A stretch of DNA of 64,000 bases from Strix aluco (lineage: Eukaryota > Chordata > Aves > Strigiformes > Strigidae), in NCBI RefSeq assembly GCF_031877795.1, contig NC_133932.1:72839937-72903936 (forward strand), read 5' to 3'. A program made the position numbers and the translations under genes. Positions 47,827 through 62,284 of the stretch are shown here, in pieces. How positions within the stretch are numbered: position 1 is the stretch's first letter; each line of letters starts with the position of its first letter. The notes under the pieces were generated by a model, which saw only the letters and a program-made list of their open reading frames with translations, searched no databases and was not told the origin of the DNA.

Positions 47827-50800
47827 TAAGGCAGCCCTGGATAGGGAGGTATGAGAAGACACTCCTAGTGCTGGCTGTGGTGTGGTAACAAAACAGCTGG
47901 GAGGGAAGGGGAGCTGATATTATCTTCAGCTGACCTAGATGGATTTGGAAGAGGACATATGTCTACAGCTTCAGCCAGGGGTTATAAATATGGGATTAAG
48001 TTCCCATTCCTTTATGCTACACTTCCGTCTAGGAAAGCTGAGTTACCTCAGTATTTCCACAGTTGTGAACTACTGATCTTTGCCATAATGGCTAAATAGC
48101 CACTTTTTCGTTCCAGAGCTGTCTGTCTACCATTTATAGGTCACCCCTTAAAGTGACCCCTTTAGTGAGTTTTTCATATAGCAATTGTATTTGGGGATCA
48201 AATCTTGTTGGTGGCAAGATATCATTCGTATGATTGGTCCTCAGTAAATGACAGATATGTTTCAGATTTTGGAGACAGGGAGAGGAAAGAATCTATGATC
48301 CTCTTAATCTGCAAACTGGATAACATATGTAGATAAAGAGAAATGTTACAGCCACGAGAAAGATTTATTAAGCTGTCTGAAAGGAGAAGAAATTACAGCA
48401 ATGAAAGAAAAGGAGCAGAAAATTATATTTTTCATGAGACTGTCTTCAATCCATTTGCAATGTTCTCAGCTCTTCATGCACAGTATGAAGTCCAGCTGTT
48501 GATCAGCCACATAAACAGCGTGGATGTGACTCTTACACCATGTTTTAACCATACCAAAGTGACTGTCAGCAGGCATGCTCCATATGTAGTCCTGCAGAAA
48601 GAAAAGAAGGAGAAAATAAAACTAACACTCTCATCTGAAGAGGAGGATTTTGTGCTCATGTTGGTGATGGAAAAGTGGTCATGCCAGACACCATGGTGAA
48701 TAATCAGACGTTGTTTGTTCATCTGGAGACTGAAGCATTCTCCTGATTAAGGAGTAGCTGCTGGGTGAGAAAAATCATGGGTTAAGATGCTAGAATGAAG
48801 GGGTCATTTTACAAGCTTGTCCTGTTAAAACGTGAGATCTCCCTGTGGCATATTTTAAAATCTTTATAGTCTTAATTTGCTTCAGTCTTGCTGGTCAAGT
48901 TCATGTCTCCTATCCACAGGTACTAGCTAGAAAGATAAATGCTTTGATGGAGAGTTCAGTCAGGAACAAACCTGTCAGGGTTTTCTGCTTTACTGTTACA
49001 ATGCAGGAGGCAGGCTTCAGGAGACTAAAAACAGCAGAAGAAACACTGGCTTGTAAAGTACCAAAATGTACCTTTGCTTCACAGTTTGGCCATTCTGTCA
49101 AATACCGGTAGAGAAACTACAGATGCTTGTTTTTCTCAGCCTAGAAGGACAGAGCAACTGTCTGATACCAGGCCATTTGGGTAAAGTTTGATAAACACCT
49201 GGAACCGAAAAGAATGACTGTTAATGCTGAAATCTGGAACCAAAAGTCAGACAGGCATTTTATTAATGATATCCCAGGATAAAAAGAGTCCTCTGATAAT
49301 CTTTTTTTACATCACATTATACTGTGAGCAATTGTGCTGAGATTCAGGGAAAGATGAAGTGATTACTTTAACAGAGAGTGGATTGTGATTTGGAGGTAAA
49401 ATAAGTCCTCCTCCATTAATAATTTACAGGGATAAAATTTACACTGACTTCACTAGGAATTTGCCCCATGTAGCCCCATTTAAAGCACTCTGAGGCTTGG
49501 GCCCTGGACATTTGGAAGCAATGAGTTCAAAGGGAAAAATTCAGCAGTTCACTTTGCTTTCCTGAATTATGCTTTTTTTCTGTGATTAAATGAGTACCTG
49601 CCACCTCTGTCCCTCTTTAAGGTTTCAGTTTTCCAAAATGATTATGTCTTTCAGAATGTGTGTAGGGGTTACCTACCTCTTGAAAAACGCAGATAGTATT
49701 TTTATGCTGACAGGAGCAGCCTGTGATCTTCAGTATCTCTAATTGTGAAATGACCTATAGTAACCTGCTGACATGTGAATGTATTTACTTCTCAGTCAGC
49801 TTTGAGTGTCAAATGCTAAATGCAGCATATAAAGACATGAAGTGAATCTGTAACATTTTCTGGAAGAATCTGGGTCCATAGCCTTTTAGTATCCTTTTGT
49901 GGATTTCAAAAGCACAGCAGTAAAAAAACCCAGCTCATTTAAGATCTATGAAGTTAAATTACCTGGTATAAATAAGCCCAAAGTTGCAAAGTTGACAAGA
50001 GTGTGTAAATGCCCAAATAGGAGCATGTCCTGGAACAAGCAGTTCCTATGATCAAACCAGATCTGGCTACAGTGACCCAGGATAGATAAATTTAATTATC
50101 CAGCACCAGACTCTGAACAAGACCTAGTTCAGAGCTGACCCAAACCACATCACACTAGACCCTGTGCCAGGATGGAACTGAACGGAGAATTCATCAACTG
50201 TCATCCTGATATGACTGGTATTGTCTCATGCTAGTATTGCCCATGGCTTTTTGCTCATTTTAGGAATCTGTAGATGTTGTACACACATTGGTTCTGACAT
50301 GTGCACTGCATGCACTTTAAATTCAAGTAAATTTGTTCTTTTCACTCATATGAAGCTCATGACGAACATGGACTTGTTCCTTCCCATTCCATGGCATGAA
50401 GTGGGCACAAATTTTCTAAGTGTTTCAGAACTCTGGCTTCAAGCGGAAGAAAAACCTGACCTGATGTTTATAGGAGCAGCTTTCAGCCCAGCAGTGACCA
50501 TTAAACAGGTAGTCCCAGGGAAAAGGGTCTGTCTGAGTCACTGCTGCAAAAAAAAAGAGATTCAGTAAACAATCCTCAGCCCAAGGCTAAGTGCCACAGA
50601 TTGGATTATGTCCACCCAATCCACGGCTAGCACTGTGAGATGTTATTTGCCCTAGAAAGGGCAAATGGGAATTGTTTGAAACAACAGCCAAGCAGTGGGA
50701 ATTATTAGGTCTCCAGGAGCTGAACTCATTGGCTTGTCCTCTTGTTGAGTGGCAGGGACTGTGTTTGTGGCTCCCAAGAGATGTGTTGCCTTAGAAGGGG

Positions 50801-53800
50801 TGGGAAGAGGAACAGCTCTGTCCCTAGCCTTCTGCAAACAAACCTTCAGAAAAGAGTACAAAAAATGGAAGTGATGCTTTTAGAGATGACAGCCTTCCAG
50901 GAACTCTCAGAGTAGTGCTTCTTAACACTGCTCTTTTCCAGGGAAGTCTTTATCCCACATGATCCACCCAAAGGGAAATAAATATGAATCTACCTACTTG
51001 CCTTATCACACCAGGAGCTCAGAAGCAGTCCTGGTACTTGTGCATGCCTCTCACTTCTTCCTATGCAGCAGCAGAGACTTACCTTCAAACCGAAAATGTC
51101 TGTGTGGGGATGATGAGCACCGTCTTTGGCCCCTTCCTTTGGACACCCTGGTTTGGAATTGTGCTCTGTGCTGCAGAGAAGACCAGTTTTCTAGTGCTCT
51201 TAGGTGCTTTTCTATTTTTGGACTGTAACAGAAAGTATTTTGTTTGGGATTTGTTTTCCTCCACCATCACAGAACTGTGATGCCGCTCTTTTGTTGTTGA
51301 TCTTCTATATCAGTTGAAGGAATTAAGCAAACACGCTTTATTTGTCAATCTGGCAAATGGAAAGAAAGAAAAAAGAACAAATCCAACATCACAGGATGCT
51401 AAGAAAATTACTTCTATTTTTAGCCTGGTACATTTTCAGACATGTAAACACCTCTGTTAATCGCAGACCCCGCGGCAGTGCTCTAGGGATTATTGAATTG
51501 CTTGGAAAGCTGGCAGCCCTATATGGCATACCAGTGAAGGACTTGACAAGGCTAATTGTGTTCCAAGTTGTTTTCAACACCAGTGGGAAATGAGGTCTGT
51601 GTCCTGGATGTACTGTACAAACTAAGTAGTAATGACGGAGAAAAGGGAGGTGGGAAGAGCAGGGTGCTGAATAAAGGTAACAGGATCTATAAGCATATGA
51701 CATCTCACTAATATATTTGGCCTCTGGAATTTGAAAAGCAGTTGCACATTTAAAGGGAGTGAGATGTACTATCAAAAGTACCTATGTTTCCCTTGGAAAT
51801 TTTAAATGGTTGTTAGGTCTTGAGTACATCTTTCTACCTCTCTTCCCTGTAACAGTAAGAATACGACATTCATTAGTAATGAAGTTTCCCTTCTAGGCAT
51901 GGGATTTTTCAAATCCAGATAATTTTTTTTTTTCCCTCCATACACTTATGAAGCCTAAACTTTATGTTTGCAAAGTTTCAAGCTCTTAGTAATAACATTT
52001 CAGGATTGTCCTCTCTCGGAAATTCCCAGAAGTAGCAAATGATTTGCAAATACCTTTTTGCTCATCTTCCTGTCTTCAAATACGGGTTTTCACCAAATCT
52101 ATTGCTCGAGTGACTTATCTGCTGTCCTATGAAGTGTTCCTTAAAGAGTACTTAATTCAAAACCTGTGTGAGCAGGTGAAACTTATGTGGTATTTGCACC
52201 TGTTTATCTCACATTTAAAATCCGTTCCGTTCATCAAATTCAATATATTTAACCAAACTACTTTCACAGCATTTGGAATGCATTCGTCAACCATTTATGT
52301 AACTCTTTGGGTTCTGGTGGGAGGAGGCGGGTAACCTTTTATGGCTTAGAGCTCCAGGAAAACTAGCTTGCTTTCTGCGCTGCAGGAACAAACATGCCAT
52401 AAAAACACCTCATTGAAACAGATTTAACAACATTTCCTCTTTTTATGAGCACAGCAGTAGATTTGTGCTAGGTCTGGCTTTGGTGCCTTCTTGTTTTTCT
52501 CTGTCATATGCTGTTAAGCATACAATCTCCTGCAGAAAGTGAGCTGTTTCTTCTTTCCTAGGGCATATCTTCCAGTCTTAGAGTGGCAATGCAATCTTAA
52601 GATTGTGATTGTACTCAAGTGTGCTAGCTCTTAAGAGCTGGTGTTATAAGCCCTCTGACTGAGGGTTTAATAACAGGGAATGTTGGGGAATGCAACCTCA
52701 AAGGGTAGTTGTTGGCATCATGGGGCTCAGGAATAATCTGTCTACCAGAATAATGCAAGGGAAGCCAGATAAAAGGATGAAAGGATGTGAGAGGAGGTAT
52801 GGAGGAATGGAGGCTTGGGGAAAATAGCCAGGAAATGAGAGAAGGTCTGGAAGAATATCAGGGGTGTGATGGAAAGAGATTGTGAGGAGAAGCGTTTCCA
52901 GAAGGGAGAAGCCTGGCAGAAGTATGAAGTGGTATTAAAGGGAGTGATGCATGCTCTGGCTTGGGGGCAGGAGCAGACAGAGGCTTGCAATTCGAGTGCT
53001 CTCCTTCTAGGGCTCTGGGCCAGAAAACAAAAGGATTTTCATGTTTGGGAGCAGGCTAACAGGCAAACTGTAAGCCCATCTTCCTAAAGGTATTATGCAG
53101 CCTTTTGTTGGTACACTTAGAACAAGCTGGTGATGATGTTACTTCCTGTCAGATTTGTTCAGTTAGATCTGAAGTGGGCAGGTCCTGATGGATACGTGTA
53201 TCCCACTAAAAAAGAGTATGTTCTCTGGCCCACCAAGCAGTCCCAGTGAAATGATAGGGCTAAAATCTTTCTTCTCCCAATCAAATAAGCTGTTCTTATG
53301 CATTGTCTCTACTAGAAACAGGCCTTTGTCTATGTTCTCCCCTGATTCATGCTTGAATATTGGCCAGGAGGAGCTAAACTATGCGAGGGAGCCTACCAAC
53401 AGTGTGACTGTTCCATGGCCCTGTTTAGTTTCCCAGCAAAGTCATAACCCGTGAAAGTGCACTGGGGTTCAGAAACAAATGGGAGAAGGATGTCTTGCTG
53501 CAGAGAAATTCTTGAGTCATTCTTTAGCTCTGAAAATTAATGTGAAGTCTTCAAGTGATGTTTTCAGTCATTGTAGGTTTTCCTGCTTTCCACTATGCCT
53601 GGCATGAATGAGATCAGCATCTAAAATCTGCCCAAGGATGAGCATAGAGCTGGTGTCTCCCAGTTTCCCCTTATCAGAGTGATGATGACCAATTGACAGG
53701 GGTGCCAAGTCACCAACAGAGCCTTGGGATGGTGCCAGAACTGTGATGGTTTTTAAAATGTTTGAAATACATCAAAAAAAGTTGATATAGAGATGACAGA

Positions 53801-56800
53801 TTCAGCACAGGGATAGTTCCCTTCCATGGGGATCCTGAATATTTAAAGATGTGTTAATTGATGATGGAGAGGGATTAGTGAGATTGGTCCCAAAATGCTA
53901 ACATAAGCATTCATGATTATCAAGAAATTAACAGGTAATCTGCATTGGTGTGTGTCAAGTGTAACTTGCAACATAGTTTCCTGATGATCTAAACTGGCAT
54001 CATAGTTGGAGAGTGTATCTATCCCACATGCCCTGTCCTTTACATGGTCTTGGGATAAAAGGGCAAGGAAAGTAAATTGTGCATCTCTCTGCAAAATAGA
54101 GCTAGGATGTAGCCAAAGTACCTGTGCAGATCCATAAACTGACAAGTACTCATAAAATGAATAGTATTCAAATCTTCCCATCACATCCTACGTGGTTGTA
54201 GTGTATTTATTTTTTATTATCATGAAGCTGAACTTTTAAAGAAAGTAATAATAAATAACCCCATAAGAATCTATTCTGAGAGAAGCTGTAACTATCAAGA
54301 CCAGGAGCTGCTATGATTACTCCACAGACATCAGCACAAAAATGGCAATATATTCTGCCAACAAACAATGTGCTGTTCCATTGCTGTAGGACTATCAGCC
54401 CCAAATTGCCATCTGTGTCTCCCGCAGTGTTCAGTGTCCCATGTGGCTAATTAGCTGGCATATGTCATCATGTGAAAGAAGGAATTATTATGTCTTGTTG
54501 GAGGGTTTTTTGTTCAGAATTTAAGATATTTACACTTGTTCATCTAAAAGATAAAGTGTTTATTATGGGGAACTATATATGTTCTGATGACTACACAGAA
54601 CAAAAAGGACACAATCTTGACTATAAAGAATTTATCTAATTTAGACAAAAAGCTTAGAGGGGTAGGTAGATGACTAGTCATACATTTTCAAAATTGCTTC
54701 AGATGGAAAGCTGAGTTTTCAAGAAGAAAAATTCACAAGAAATTCTTGCTTTGAACTGACTTGTTTTTAGATAGGAACTGACCACAAGTTCTGCTGCAGA
54801 GTCTTGCAAATGTTATGGTTGGTCTGTTTGGGGTTTTCTTTTTTCTTTGTGTGTAATTCCCCTTCGTGAACTGAATTGCAGTCCCACAGATGCAATCTCA
54901 TCTCTTGCTAATAGGAGACCATGTGGTGTCTCACGGAAGATGTAGGCTAAACAATAAACCTTATTTACTGAGAAGAATGTACAGCAAATAGTCTGTAACC
55001 CCCAGTGGAATAGAAATATTTCACCAAAAAGAGATTCACAGCAAATTTTCACAAGGCAATTTCATTTCATTGGTTTTGTCTGTCTTTCCCTTGTTGAAGG
55101 GCACTGTCTTCATGCCAAACAGACATCAAGGAGCCAGAAGGGTGGAGGATTTGTAGTTGAAAAGATGAAGAGAGGAGACTGGTTTCTGAAATACTTGGAG
55201 CTGACAATACTGCTAATAATCTGTGGCTGTTTTGTAAAGAATTATAACCTGGCAGACTCATTCAACTTCTGCTGACTCTAAAAGGTTATTGAGATAAATA
55301 TATGGTTGCTTACTTTAGCAGTATAAGTTTGCCTAAATAATTTTTCAAACCTTAGAGAAAGAGAAGTTTGGCCTGAGATGGCTATTCTGAACTTAAGAAG
55401 TAATAAAATCCTGTCTAGATATATTATCCAATATTATTATTCATAATTAATATGTATTCATGATTATTATGACTAAACTCATATCTAACTATGGCTAAAA
55501 TGCTTCTGCTGTGAGTACTCTGGGATACAAACCACCTTTTTCCATCCAAAACCTAAGGCCAGTACTGAGTGATTTCTGTTTCATGCACAGAGGCTCTATT
55601 GAAACTAAAATTCCAAACGAAGCCCTAAAGGCAGCTGGGAAGATGGGATGCAGCAGCAGGAGTCCTTCATTAGCAGGAATTTTCTTTTTACTTCATGGAG
55701 TTAAGAAGTTGGTCTGGCAGGGCTCTGTATCTTTCCAGCTGAATCCCATACATGAAATAGTTACCTATTGCTTGTGTTTTAGAAAGTAATTATTAGGCCA
55801 TGCCCAGAGAAAATTCAGGGTAGATCTGAAAACTCTTCAACAATTTAGTTGTAATCAGAGCAAGCTGGATCTCTGTGGAGTCCCCCTTAGGTAAGTCCCA
55901 GTTATGTTCTGCTGGGCTTTCAAATGCTGTTTGCAACTTCAGAATTACAATAAATGTGCAATAATTCACCTCAGCAGCCTCTCTCAGGGGTTTTTATCCC
56001 AAGTAGTTTGCCAGCTTTCTTAAACATGCTTTACAGTATCTTGACACTTCAGCTTTTTGGGTATTTCTGTTTCTTTGCCCGTATGAACCACTCCTTAAAA
56101 TGGCCTGTTTCCCTGGCACCGGGAATGAAACTGGAACAGCTTGTCCTGGCAACTGTTGCTAGTCTACAGTAATTGGATGTATTAAAAATAAAAACAACAA
56201 CAAAACAATTGTTTTTCCTCATTCCTTCCCAGTAGAAATCAATTAGTCACAGCCTTTATTTAGCACATGTGACATTTACCTAAGCAAAGGCAACTGGTGA
56301 GCCGGTTATGTGTAACAGTCCTGGGGAGCACAGATCTTACTCATGCTCCAGGCTTCCCTCTGTTGTCCTGCTTGTCACCAAGGGTTAGTCATTATTCAGG
56401 GCAGTGCAGGATGTTTCTGGCAACAGGGCAAACTGCTACAAGATCCTTATTGTCATGAATCTGAAAGGAATTGGACGGGGGGAACCAGTTTCTTTTATTG
56501 CTGTTGGGAGCACTCTCCAGCAACACGCCATGCAAAGAGCTTTCCCTGCCGGGCTTTATGCCGTGGCCACATCCTCAGCATAAACTGTCACCTTCGGTTC
56601 TTGCTGGCTGCTGTCCATCAGATTGTGTGTTCCTGCTCATTCAAGGGCTTGTGCAATAAATCACACACTTGTTCCTCCTTCAGATGGTATCTGCCCCTCT
56701 CCTTCCCCATCCCCATCCTGTCAGTGCTTATCTCCAGGCTCCAGGAAGAAGTGGGGGGATTATTTTAGTTTCTTGACAGACACCCAACTCATGACGTGTG

Positions 56801-57444
56801 GGTGCAGTTGTCTTGGGAATGCTGCTTAAGTCAGGTCAAAATTCAGTGGAGGAACAAAAAAAAGGATAATCAGGAAAGTCTTGGTTTAGCTTCTGTAGTT
56901 TCATTTTCGTTCAGGCAAGCCACATGGAAGTGGAGGCCCTAGGGGACTTGCTGCAGATTCGGATCAATTTCCCTTCTTGGACTGAGGTCATCTGGAGCTG
57001 CATCACCCATGTGTGACAGAAATGCCTTAGCCACCTGGCACGAGGGAGATGACCTCTTGATACAATCTCTGAAAAAAACGTGGTTTTTGACTCTCTAACC
57101 TGCTTGTATTGGTATGCATTTGGGCAGTAGTATAGCTCGGGTCTAGGTACCTGTGCTCCCACATGGTTCATGCCATAATAAATGTTGATTTTCCTTTCCT
57201 GCAACCTCCTGCCAGTGTTGTGACTCCACCCTCAACATTTTCTTTCCATTTATTACCAGTATCTATGACGGAATTGAGTCAAATGAAATGTTTAATGCAA
57301 CATATGAAGAATTTTCTCAAGGTTTCCCTTTGCTTCTACAAGAAATATCAGGAATAATTCATAGTTTGTGCCAAATTGTTCTTTTGATTTTACTCCCATT
57401 ACTGTCACATCAGACATTATCACTATCTCAGTTCTGACCAGCCT

Positions 57445-57480
57445 TGTGTGTTGCCTGTGTTTTGTGTGTTGCCTGTGTTT
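57445..57480 (+). repeat. 18-bp perfect tandem duplication
   Basis: TGTGTGTTGCCTGTGTTT occurs twice head to tail without a mismatch. Confidence 0.9.
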
Positions 57481-58767
57481 TGAGGGGTGGTTTCTGTCTG
57501 TCAACTGTCTCACTCAGAAAAAGGCTCTTTCTTTCCTCTGACAGTATCTTGAATGAAAAATAATGCTCTCACCTCTCAGTTTCTTCTAGGCATCACCCTG
57601 TTTCTGCAAAGCAAGCTATTTTAGTGCGTACATTCACATGAGGACGTTCTTTAACTCTATCAGCTGCTGATTAATCATTGCGTAGATTCAGAATATATAA
57701 AAATTTTATTTTTAAAAGATACAGTGCTATACATAAAAACCTCCAAGGGTGACTTTGAAGTTTGAAGATAATTATTTGGCAAGCAATGTGGGGTCTGCTG
57801 ACATGGTTGGTTAAAGAACATATTGTGCTAATTTGCAGTTATACTAACAGAGATAAGAAGCCTGAACTACAGAATTGAGTACAATCAGGGGCATGTAAAT
57901 GGGACCTATGTCTGCCGAATCTCCTGAGGTTCTGGCTCTAGTTTAGAGCATTTCTTTATTTAAAATCCTACTGTCAGAAAGAGAGATGTGTTGAATGTTC
58001 CAGAGGAATGTGAAAGCTGGAAGACTCCAGAAAATGAGATTTCCCTCTTAAAGCTTGATATGCAATTCATCTATTGTTACCTGCTCTTCCTCTCCTGCCT
58101 AATTACAGAAGGCATGAATTTTATTCCCCATTTTAATACATCTATCAGTGTTAAAGACTTTATTGGATGATTTGGTAAGTTCTGAACTTCGTAAAGACTC
58201 CACAGGTGAGGGTATAAGGCAGCAAATAACTGTAAGGATATTGGTCTCCTAGTTTGGCCTTACTGAGAGTACCTCAAGATGAACTTTTGTTATTTGTGTA
58301 GGAGTGATTTAAAATGCCTGCTCCATTTTTCTGCCAGACATCATTACCCCAGCAGCAGAGGCAGCAGAAAGGGTGATATACCCTTCTCTCAGCTACAGAG
58401 GTCATAGCCTGGTGTATTCACTGAAACTGCAATAAGTCTTAGCTTTTGGGCAGTAACTCCTGGCTGTGTGGGCAGGCAGCTGAGTAATAACCTCTTAAAT
58501 TATTCCAGCATACATTGCAAGAACTCATTTAGAGGCACTCTGCATAATCTTGGGCCGATATTTTCTAAAGTGTATTTCTTTTAATGAAGCTTTGTGTACA
58601 GGCTGTATGTTTGAACATGTGATCAATAGGCTTCTCATCTGTGTGTGAAACTCTCAAAATGCACATATGAAACTGTCTTTTGTGCAGCGTGGGTGGATAT
58701 TCATAGTGCTACTGATCACAGAAATGTTCTGGTCACTTTTGTCTGCCTTTGTAAATTGTCTTATAAT

Positions 58768-58815
58768 GGTACCGTGCTCAAGCACCTGGCTGGTACCGTG
58801 CTCAAGCACCTGGCT
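58768..58815 (+). repeat. 24-bp perfect tandem duplication
   Basis: The unit GGTACCGTGCTCAAGCAC plus CTGGCT occurs twice in a row without a mismatch. Each unit contains a small palindromic core (GTGCT-CA-AGCAC). Identical copies suggest a recent slippage event. Confidence 0.92.
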
Positions 58816-61199
58816 GGGAACCCTGAGATGGCAAGTCAAAAGTCAAGCATTTTGCTTTCACACCAGAGGTCCACAACATGCCAGGCTTTGGACATATCAT
58901 GTAAACCCCTTAAGGTTTCCCTGGGGTTCTCACAGAAAGCAAGATGCTCCTTCTTCTCTCCCAGGAGCTAGGAGCTGCTGCCTCTCATTGATGTTTGTCC
59001 GGATGCTGTGTCCACAACCCCCCAGCCCTGCCCTGCTGCATGTGACTTGTGAGTTTACCTGTACACCAGGTTTGGCACCTGTGCTGCTAATTCCTGCTCA
59101 CAGGTGGAGCTGTACTCTTCAGAAATCAGTTCAATTACCAATATCTTTGGAAAGTATCTCCTGGCATGAAAGCTTTGTGGATTAGGAGGCAATGGCTATA
59201 CAACTGTGATGTTTGTGGTTTTGGTTGGGTTTTTTTGTTAAAGGGTTAATGATGTGCTATAATCCCACATAATTACTATATTCTTAATGGACCCCAACAA
59301 AAAGATTAATAAAGCTATTCTGAAATAATTACTTCGGTTTTCTTTACATGGAGAAAGCAACAGCAATAAGAACAGTCTAAGAGGGGGCAAGCAAGAGATA
59401 CGACAATCCACATCCCTCGCCAGCACCTCCTCTGCTGATCCAGTCCTTCATCAAAAGCTTTTAAATAGACTTTTGAAGTCATATTGACCTCAGTTGACCT
59501 TGAACTCCCAGAATTATCTGAATTGATATTACTTGCCCCCTTAATTCTTGGGATTTCCTTGGGAACTTCTGATTTGATTGAGGCCTACGTCTTTTTCAAG
59601 TCCAAGTCAAGCTATTATTCCCCTAGCCTTCATATGTTTGTGAAACGTATTAATTTATAGTCAGCTCTACCTGACATTTCATTTGGGATGAAGGACAAGC
59701 TGGTTAGTGGTTTTCCATGGTAGATATATCTCTTCAAGAAATGCCTGCTGGAAGCAGGACTTCAAGGTTTATCTTGGCATATACAAACTGGCACTTGGAA
59801 AAAATAACTTCATTCATGGTTCTAGCTTTTGTTGTTACTAAGAATTTTATGCTTACTATAGTATGCACGCATGTATGCCAGGACAAAGATTCAATATCAA
59901 TGGAGTTGCATATGAGGTTTTGCAAATAGTTATCAGAATGGTTAACAGGCATGTCAATCGTGACACATGTGACCCTCCACTCACTTTCATATGGCTTGAG
60001 CTGAAGTCACGTAGGAACTATTGTTAATATGATCCAATCTCAGTTAAACCATGCATGTTATCAAATCAATAAAAACGCTGACCTGATTTACCCCAGCTTG
60101 AGCACTGTTATCCTCAGGTTGGCATGTGGAACTGGAGTCCCCTTACATCTGACAACTGCAAGGCCAGTAATGCCAGAAGCTTACTTTAACCCATAAATGA
60201 CACCTCCTTTTTCTTCTGGGAGGATGATTTTTATCAAGTCTGTTTTCTGGTTTTGATTCTTTTCCTCAGAAAATAAAGACTATTAACATAGTCAAAGTAC
60301 ATATTAAATTTTGAAAGGGTTGATGTTTCCTTTTTTACATATAATCTTTGGCTGCTTCTGCCTTAAAATGTTTCTGTTCCCCTCCCTCTGCCCTGAAGAA
60401 TTCTGATAATGGGTTTGGGTGAAGTCATCAAAAAATAAAAGTAGTGAAATGCATGAAAAATCAGAAGGGTGTCTACTTTTTCTTGGATTACTTCCTTCAA
60501 ATAAGGTCTGAAGAAATTTAAGCAAAACATGATCTTTTCTTCTTCCATTAGTGAAGGTCAGTTATCAGTGGGTTATACATGTGTAGAGAAGTTACCTCAC
60601 CATAAATATAATTTCCACTCTCATTCCTTACATTTATATTGTTGATAACCATGCTACATTGTATATTCTGTGTAATCATAACAAAATTTTTGAATTATCT
60701 GTAAGAACAAGTTGTAGTTCTGATTAGATACCTTTATTACTTGAAGTTTTCAGCCCAGTTTAGATTTTTTTCCCCCCTTCTCTTTCCTCACCAGAAGACT
60801 ATAAATATTTCAGTAAATGAAGACTCGAGATCTGCATTTCTTCTTAAGAACAATCTTATGAATGTTGTTGAATTTCTTTGAAGAAAAAGAATCCATAGAA
60901 AGAGATCTGGTACTGAAAGCTCTTTCCCTCATACCCCTTCCCCCAAACCTCATTCATCTGGGTTCCACCCTGAACCTGTTTGTCATGACTTTTCTACTAT
61001 AGTTTCAGATTGCGGGCAGGGGATGGATTTTCAATACAACTGTAGATATAGAGATAGGTATCTGGTACCCAAGAGTATTACAGATATACTTTTTCAAGGA
61101 TTGCTGTAGACCACCTGCACTGATTTTCAGGGTAGACTTGCAAGAGAATGTTTATGCCATACAGTGGTCTGGTGTTTAGAAAACAAACTTGCTTTCTAA

Positions 61200-61227
61200 T
61201 TTGCTAGCTTTCTAGCTCGCTAGCAAA
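61200..61227. repeat. 9-bp inverted repeat (hairpin)
   Basis: TTTGCTAGC (61200-61208) and GCTAGCAAA (61219-61227) are perfect complements with a 10-bp spacer. Too short to be a microRNA precursor. Confidence 0.8.
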
Positions 61228-62284
61228 CTGGCTCTTGAGAATCAGTTAATGATAGATCATATATCTGAAGTTGGCACTGCATTGTGGAGTGCAGCCATAG
61301 CCTTAAGAGCCTTTAAAGAATGAGTGGCTATTACTGATCTATAAAACATTATTGCGTAGCAATTTATTCCACAAAAACAAAACGATACGAAGAGAAACTG
61401 TATTCATTACATAAACAGTATACTTTGACAAACAAGATTGACATTCTATAAGCAGCACACATGTAGGAATGAGAACTTTATAAAACAAATTGTGAAAGGA
61501 ACAAACTGTTACAGTCTGATGTAATTTCAGTAATATTGTAATTGAGAATTTCCCCCCACTACACGTGAAAAGGAACGTACGCATAGTTCTGCACACCCAT
61601 TATGTATTTACTTCTTCGATAGTGTCAAGCATGTTAGCTGTTGAAATGATGGCTTTGGGTCCTTTCCATTATTCCTTGACCATTCACAGAGATGTCATTG
61701 CTTCCTAAAGCTAGGAAGGGGAAAATTTGTATTTTGATAATTAATGTAATTCCTAAATGGAAGAAACAAAAATTTTAACCAAAACAAAAGCAGCTATTTA
61801 ATTGGGGCTTTTTTTCTCCAGCAAGACACAATAAGCTTATTGGGAGGAAAACTGTATGATAGTTTACAGTTAATTTCTTTCAGACAGCAGTAATGGAAAC
61901 TGTCCTTTTGAATATAATTACATATGTGAACAATCAGTGAGATCTGCCAAAGTTTTCATTGCTGTGAAGTTAATATTTCACCTTTTCAAACTTTTATTTA
62001 TAGATCCAGATCAGTTACAGGAAGAACAACATCAGCTACGGCCTCAGTTATAAATGTTTGTACTAATTGATAGAAAAGTGTACATGTATATATATACACA
62101 AACACACATACTGGTATTCCAGACACACACCAGAAGCTTCTGTACTGCTAAAAGTAAAATCAAACTCATATTTTCCATTTCCATTTTTGAATCTACCTTT
62201 GTCTTATGCTGCAAATTTTCCTGACTTATTAGGTTCAGACACTGCTTATCATTCAAACTTAGGTTATTCATACAAACCAAGCCC

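Larger units (their letters stand above)
45291..62284. other. Intergenic DNA, no gene recognised
   Basis: About 17 kb with only short open frames. The longest is the 172-codon plus-strand frame at 58667-59185; a 141-codon frame lies at 56343-56768 and a 118-codon frame at 48343-48699. None has a recognisable domain or splice context. Small tandem duplications at 47774, 57445 and 58767 and a hairpin at 61200 are listed separately. Confidence 0.6.

Noticed and set aside
48343..48699. 118-codon plus-strand frame
   Set aside because: No recognisable family and no exon borders; several frames of this length are expected by chance.
58667..59185. 172-codon plus-strand frame overlapping a 108-codon frame
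   Set aside because: Spans the recent 24-bp tandem duplication and has no domain or splice context. Reading through 24 bp keeps the frame open by length alone.
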